This document shows positions 7,412 to 9,186 of a stretch of 9,186 bases of DNA, piece after piece. Source of the DNA: CAZAMT01 sp964486145 (GTDB taxonomy: Bacteria > Bacteroidota > Bacteroidia > Bacteroidales > JAAAOM01); assembly GCA_964486145.1 (NCBI GenBank), contig CAZAMT010000158.1, positions 1 to 9,186 of the forward strand, read 5' to 3'. Within the stretch, counting starts at the first letter, position 1. Each line of letters begins with the position of its first letter. The notes beneath the pieces were generated by a model. It saw only the letters and a list, made by a program, of their open reading frames with translations, did not search any database and was not told the origin of the DNA. Position numbers and translations under genes: made by a program.

Positions 7412-8875
7412 ATGTCATTAAACGGCACCCAAAACATTAAATTTTATCAAGGGAATGGTATTCCGGTTGAACTGCATAAGGTACGTATTGTTCAAAAGCT
7501 TTTTTTAAAGCCCATTGAAGAAAGATTGAAAGCCATCGAAGAAGGTGGATATAACACGTTTCTGTTAAACACCAAAGACATTTTTCTCGATATGCTTACC
7601 GATTCCGGAACCAATGCCATGAGTGACAATCAGGTGTCAGCCATGCTTCAGGCAGATGATGCATATGCCGGTTCTCAAAGTTTTTACCGGATGGAAAAAG
7701 CCTTGCGGGATGTGTTCAAAATGCATTACATTCTTCCCGTGCACCAGGGTCGGGCCGCTGAAAATATTATATCCCAGGTTTTTATTAAGGAAGGTGATGT
7801 AATTCCGATGAATTATCACTTTACTACAACCAAAGAACATATGGAAATCAATGGTGGTAAAGTGCTTGAAATTTATACCGATGAAGCATTAAAAATTAAA
7901 AGTAATCATCCTTTCAAAGGGAATATTGATATTGAGAAACTAAAAAGTGTAATCAACGAATATGGCAAGGAGCATGTTGCATTTGTGCGCATGGAAGCTT
8001 CAACCAATCTGATTGGCGGACAACCTTTTTCCATTGCCAATATGCGTGAAGTGAAAAAAATTGCCGATGAACACGGAATTCTCTTCGTTCTTGATGCAAG
8101 TTTGATTGGTGAAAATGCTTATTTCATCAAGGAAAGAGAAGAAGAATTTAAAAACGCATCAATAAAAGATATCCTTGAGTTGATGTGCAGTTTTGCCGAT
8201 ATTGTTTATTTCTCCAGCCGAAAGGTTAGTTCAACACGTGGTGGAGGCATTTGCACCAACAGCGAGGATTTATTCCTTAAAATGCGCGATTTGGTACCGT
8301 TGTACGAAGGATTTCTAACCTATGGTGGAATGTCCGTCAGGGAAATCGAAGCCATGGCCGTCGGCATCATGGAAACAACAGATGATACCATCATTGGTCA
8401 GTCACCATCATTTATAAAATATGCCGTAAATGAACTTGATAAAGCCGGTATCCCGGTTGTAACACCCCCCGGTGCACTGGGTTGCCATATCGATTCCATG
8501 AATTTCCTTGATCATGTACCTCAACAGGAATATCCGGCCGGTGCACTTGCATCAGCTCTTTTTATCGTAAGTGGTGTGAGGGGTATGGAACGGGGAACCA
8601 TTTCGAGTGTCCGTGATGAAAATGGGAATGATATCCTTGCTGACATGGAGTTACTGCGCCTGGCATTTCCGCGAAGGGTTTTCACATTGTCGCAAACCAT
8701 GTTCCTGATCGACAGGTTAAAATGGTTATACGATAACAGGAAACTTATCGGAGGACTTAAGTTTGTTGATGAACCGGCTGTATTGCGTTTTTTTATGGGT
8801 AGGCTCGCCCCGGTTTCAGACTGGCCGGAAAAACTCGCAGCTAAATTCAAAGAAGACTTCGGAGAATCGTTGTAG
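7412..8875 (+). CDS. Tryptophanase/tyrosine phenol-lyase family PLP enzyme, atypical active site
   Basis: This is a complete protein of 487 residues. ATG 7412 is the first possible start because an in-frame TGA lies at 7385; the leader is A-rich without a Shine-Dalgarno site, as is usual in this phylum. It belongs to fold-type I PLP beta-eliminating lyases. Known members split tryptophan to indole, or tyrosine to phenol, plus pyruvate and ammonia in the cytoplasm. By my recalled alignment it is nearer tyrosine phenol-lyase: GYNTFLLNTKDI, LTDSGTNAMSDNQ, DAYAGS (Tyr85), HQGRAAEN (112-114 QGR), YHFTTTKEH, Asn199-x2-GGQP, Asp228, ENAYFIKERE, Lys271 as Schiff-base lysine, VRGMERG (Arg394) and LLRLAFPRR (Arg421). 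Odd points are Leu231 where the family has the PLP-contacting Arg, SSRKVSSTRGGG in place of SxKKDxxVNxGG, GALGC in place of the GGHA motif, and Gln where a TxxH motif is expected after Arg421. Automatic pipelines would probably name it tnaA, but its substrate cannot be assigned. It is convergent with the hsdS fragment. Confidence 0.88.
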   Translation: MSLNGTQNIKFYQGNGIPVELHKVRIVQKLFLKPIEERLKAIEEGGYNTFLLNTKDIFLDMLTDSGTNAMSDNQVSAMLQADDAYAGSQSFYRMEKALRDVFKMHYILPVHQGRAAENIISQVFIKEGDVIPMNYHFTTTKEHMEINGGKVLEIYTDEALKIKSNHPFKGNIDIEKLKSVINEYGKEHVAFVRMEASTNLIGGQPFSIANMREVKKIADEHGILFVLDASLIGENAYFIKEREEEFKNASIKDILELMCSFADIVYFSSRKVSSTRGGGICTNSEDLFLKMRDLVPLYEGFLTYGGMSVREIEAMAVGIMETTDDTIIGQSPSFIKYAVNELDKAGIPVVTPPGALGCHIDSMNFLDHVPQQEYPAGALASALFIVSGVRGMERGTISSVRDENGNDILADMELLRLAFPRRVFTLSQTMFLIDRLKWLYDNRKLIGGLKFVDEPAVLRFFMGRLAPVSDWPEKLAAKFKEDFGESL

Positions 8876-8917
8876 TGTGTTTTTCTTGTTAAAACCTTCA
8901 TTAGGCGCTTAGTGATC

Positions 8918-8936
8918 GTTTGACTTTTAATCAAAC
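8918..8936. repeat. Short inverted repeat between convergent genes
   Basis: GTTTGA (8918-8923) and TCAAAC (8931-8936) are exact reverse complements with a 7-base AT-rich loop. It sits 43 bases after the lyase stop and before the end of the opposing hsdS fragment, where a two-way terminator would be expected. The stem is short and weak and has no adjoining T-run, so the terminator reading is tentative. Nothing else coding is visible in 8876-8971. Confidence 0.3.
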
Positions 8937-8955
8937 TCGAAATCTATTTGCTTAG

Positions 8956-8990
8956 CCTCTATCTCCACGTTTCAAGGGGGATTACAGAGG
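8956..8990. repeat. Imperfect 35-bp palindromic element over the hsdS stop codon
   Basis: The outer arms CCTCT (8956-8960) and AGAGG (8986-8990) are exact complements, and the interior (CTCCACG against a run of five G) pairs imperfectly around 8973. On the minus strand it reads CTCTGTAATCCCCCTTGAA and then a G/A-rich half. One alternate minus frame reads PLKRGDRG followed by TAA. I recall that peptide string as a common read-through of small dispersed palindromic repeats in environmental genomes, but this is memory and was not searched. The hsdS frame loses its family resemblance exactly on entering this element. Confidence 0.45.
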
Positions 8991-9186
8991 GTATCTCGTG
9001 GTGAAGTCCAATGAATATCACCATCCCAATACTCGGGCTTCTTTGTGCTAGGCGTTGTTCCACCTTTTACTGATAGTACATCGTTTAGAGATGCTATCTC
9101 CCACTCCTCACTCGCCTCCACCACACCTGCCTGCGCCGAGGCTTCGGCAGGCAGGAACCACTGCCTAAATAAAGTCTCCGCCATTT
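8972..9186 (-). CDS. hsdS: Type I restriction-modification specificity subunit (HsdS) fragment
   Basis: HsdS selects the DNA target of a type I restriction-modification complex through two target-recognition domains joined by conserved helices. The visible 71 or so residues cover the end of the central conserved region (MAETLFRQWF) and the start of the second recognition domain (EEWEIASLNDVLSVKGGTTPST, then EYWDGDIHWTSPRD), both typical of the family. The frame is open to the window edge, so ATG 9184 is internal and the 5' part lies to the right. The stop at 8972-8974 comes about 45 residues into a domain that normally has about 150, and the last residues (TLCNPP) come from a palindromic element. 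The gene is therefore probably 3' truncated: a pseudogene, a silent specificity cassette, or a one-domain form. PAEASAQAG in the linker is encoded by another palindrome. No hsdM or hsdR is visible; they may lie to the right. Confidence 0.85.
   Translation of the reverse strand, partial: MAETLFRQWFLPAEASAQAGVVEASEEWEIASLNDVLSVKGGTTPSTKKPEYWDGDIHWTSPRDTLCNPP
9126..9155. repeat. GC-rich 30-bp palindrome translated in frame inside hsdS
   Basis: CCTGCCTGC (9126-9134) and GCAGGCAGG (9147-9155) are perfect 9-base complements. With a 2-base bulge the stem can extend as CCGA/TCGG around the loop GGCT. It is much richer in GC than its surroundings. On the hsdS strand it encodes PAEASAQAG between the central helix (RQWF) and the second recognition domain (EEWE), without breaking the frame. 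This fits a small mobile palindromic repeat of the REP or Rickettsia-palindromic-element kind tolerated in a protein linker. It is not a terminator, since it is inside a gene and lacks a T-run. Confidence 0.7.

Noticed and set aside
8521..8934. Minus-strand reading frame of 137 residues opposite the end of the lyase gene
   Set aside because: It overlaps conserved coding sequence (MERG, LRLAFPRR) and has no family resemblance.
9182..9184. ATG at 9184 as the true start of an HsdS-like small protein
   Set aside because: The sequence from this ATG is the internal central helix of HsdS (MAETLFRQWF) and the frame is open to the window edge, so the gene continues to the right.

Overview
The window looks like part of a Bacteroidota chromosome (Cytophaga/Flavobacterium/Sphingobacteria type) of moderate GC content. 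The evidence is a giant repeat protein with a type B C-terminal sorting domain of the type IX secretion system (T9SS), followed at once by a PorP/SprF-family outer membrane protein. The A-rich leaders without clear Shine-Dalgarno sites fit the same phylum. A run of exactly 100 N at 7074-7173 shows this is a scaffold with a gap, so the genome may be a draft or metagenome-assembled one.

Layout. Positions 1-6060 (+) hold the 3' part of a very large surface-protein gene whose start lies left of the window. Its product has a tandem array of about 105-115-residue PKD-like units (one partial plus nine full), then ten SprB-like repeats of about 75-95 residues, then the gliding-motility/T9SS type B C-terminal domain. 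All twenty units carry a conserved pair of cysteines. Twenty-four bases later a PorP/SprF-family gene starts at 6085 and runs into the gap. The two probably form a substrate/partner pair for export and anchoring at the cell surface.

After the gap, 7174-7411 is non-coding. It holds a perfect 8-bp stem-loop, a candidate Bacteroidota-type promoter and a perfect 19-bp palindrome just upstream of the next gene. Positions 7412-8875 (+) encode a complete 487-residue PLP enzyme of the tryptophanase/tyrosine phenol-lyase family. It keeps the Schiff-base lysine but has changes at several otherwise conserved active-site positions.

The right end (8972-9186, minus strand) is a convergent fragment of a type I restriction-modification specificity subunit (HsdS). 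It is cut by the window on its 5' side and stops early inside the second target-recognition domain. A GC-rich 30-bp palindrome is translated in frame inside it, and a second imperfect palindrome covers its stop codon, which suggests small palindromic repeats have invaded the gene.

The best leads for new biology are the reworked active site of the lyase together with its upstream palindrome, the repeat-invaded hsdS fragment, and the uniformly paired-cysteine adhesin with its PorP/SprF partner. I see no CRISPR array, rRNA, tRNA or transposase.
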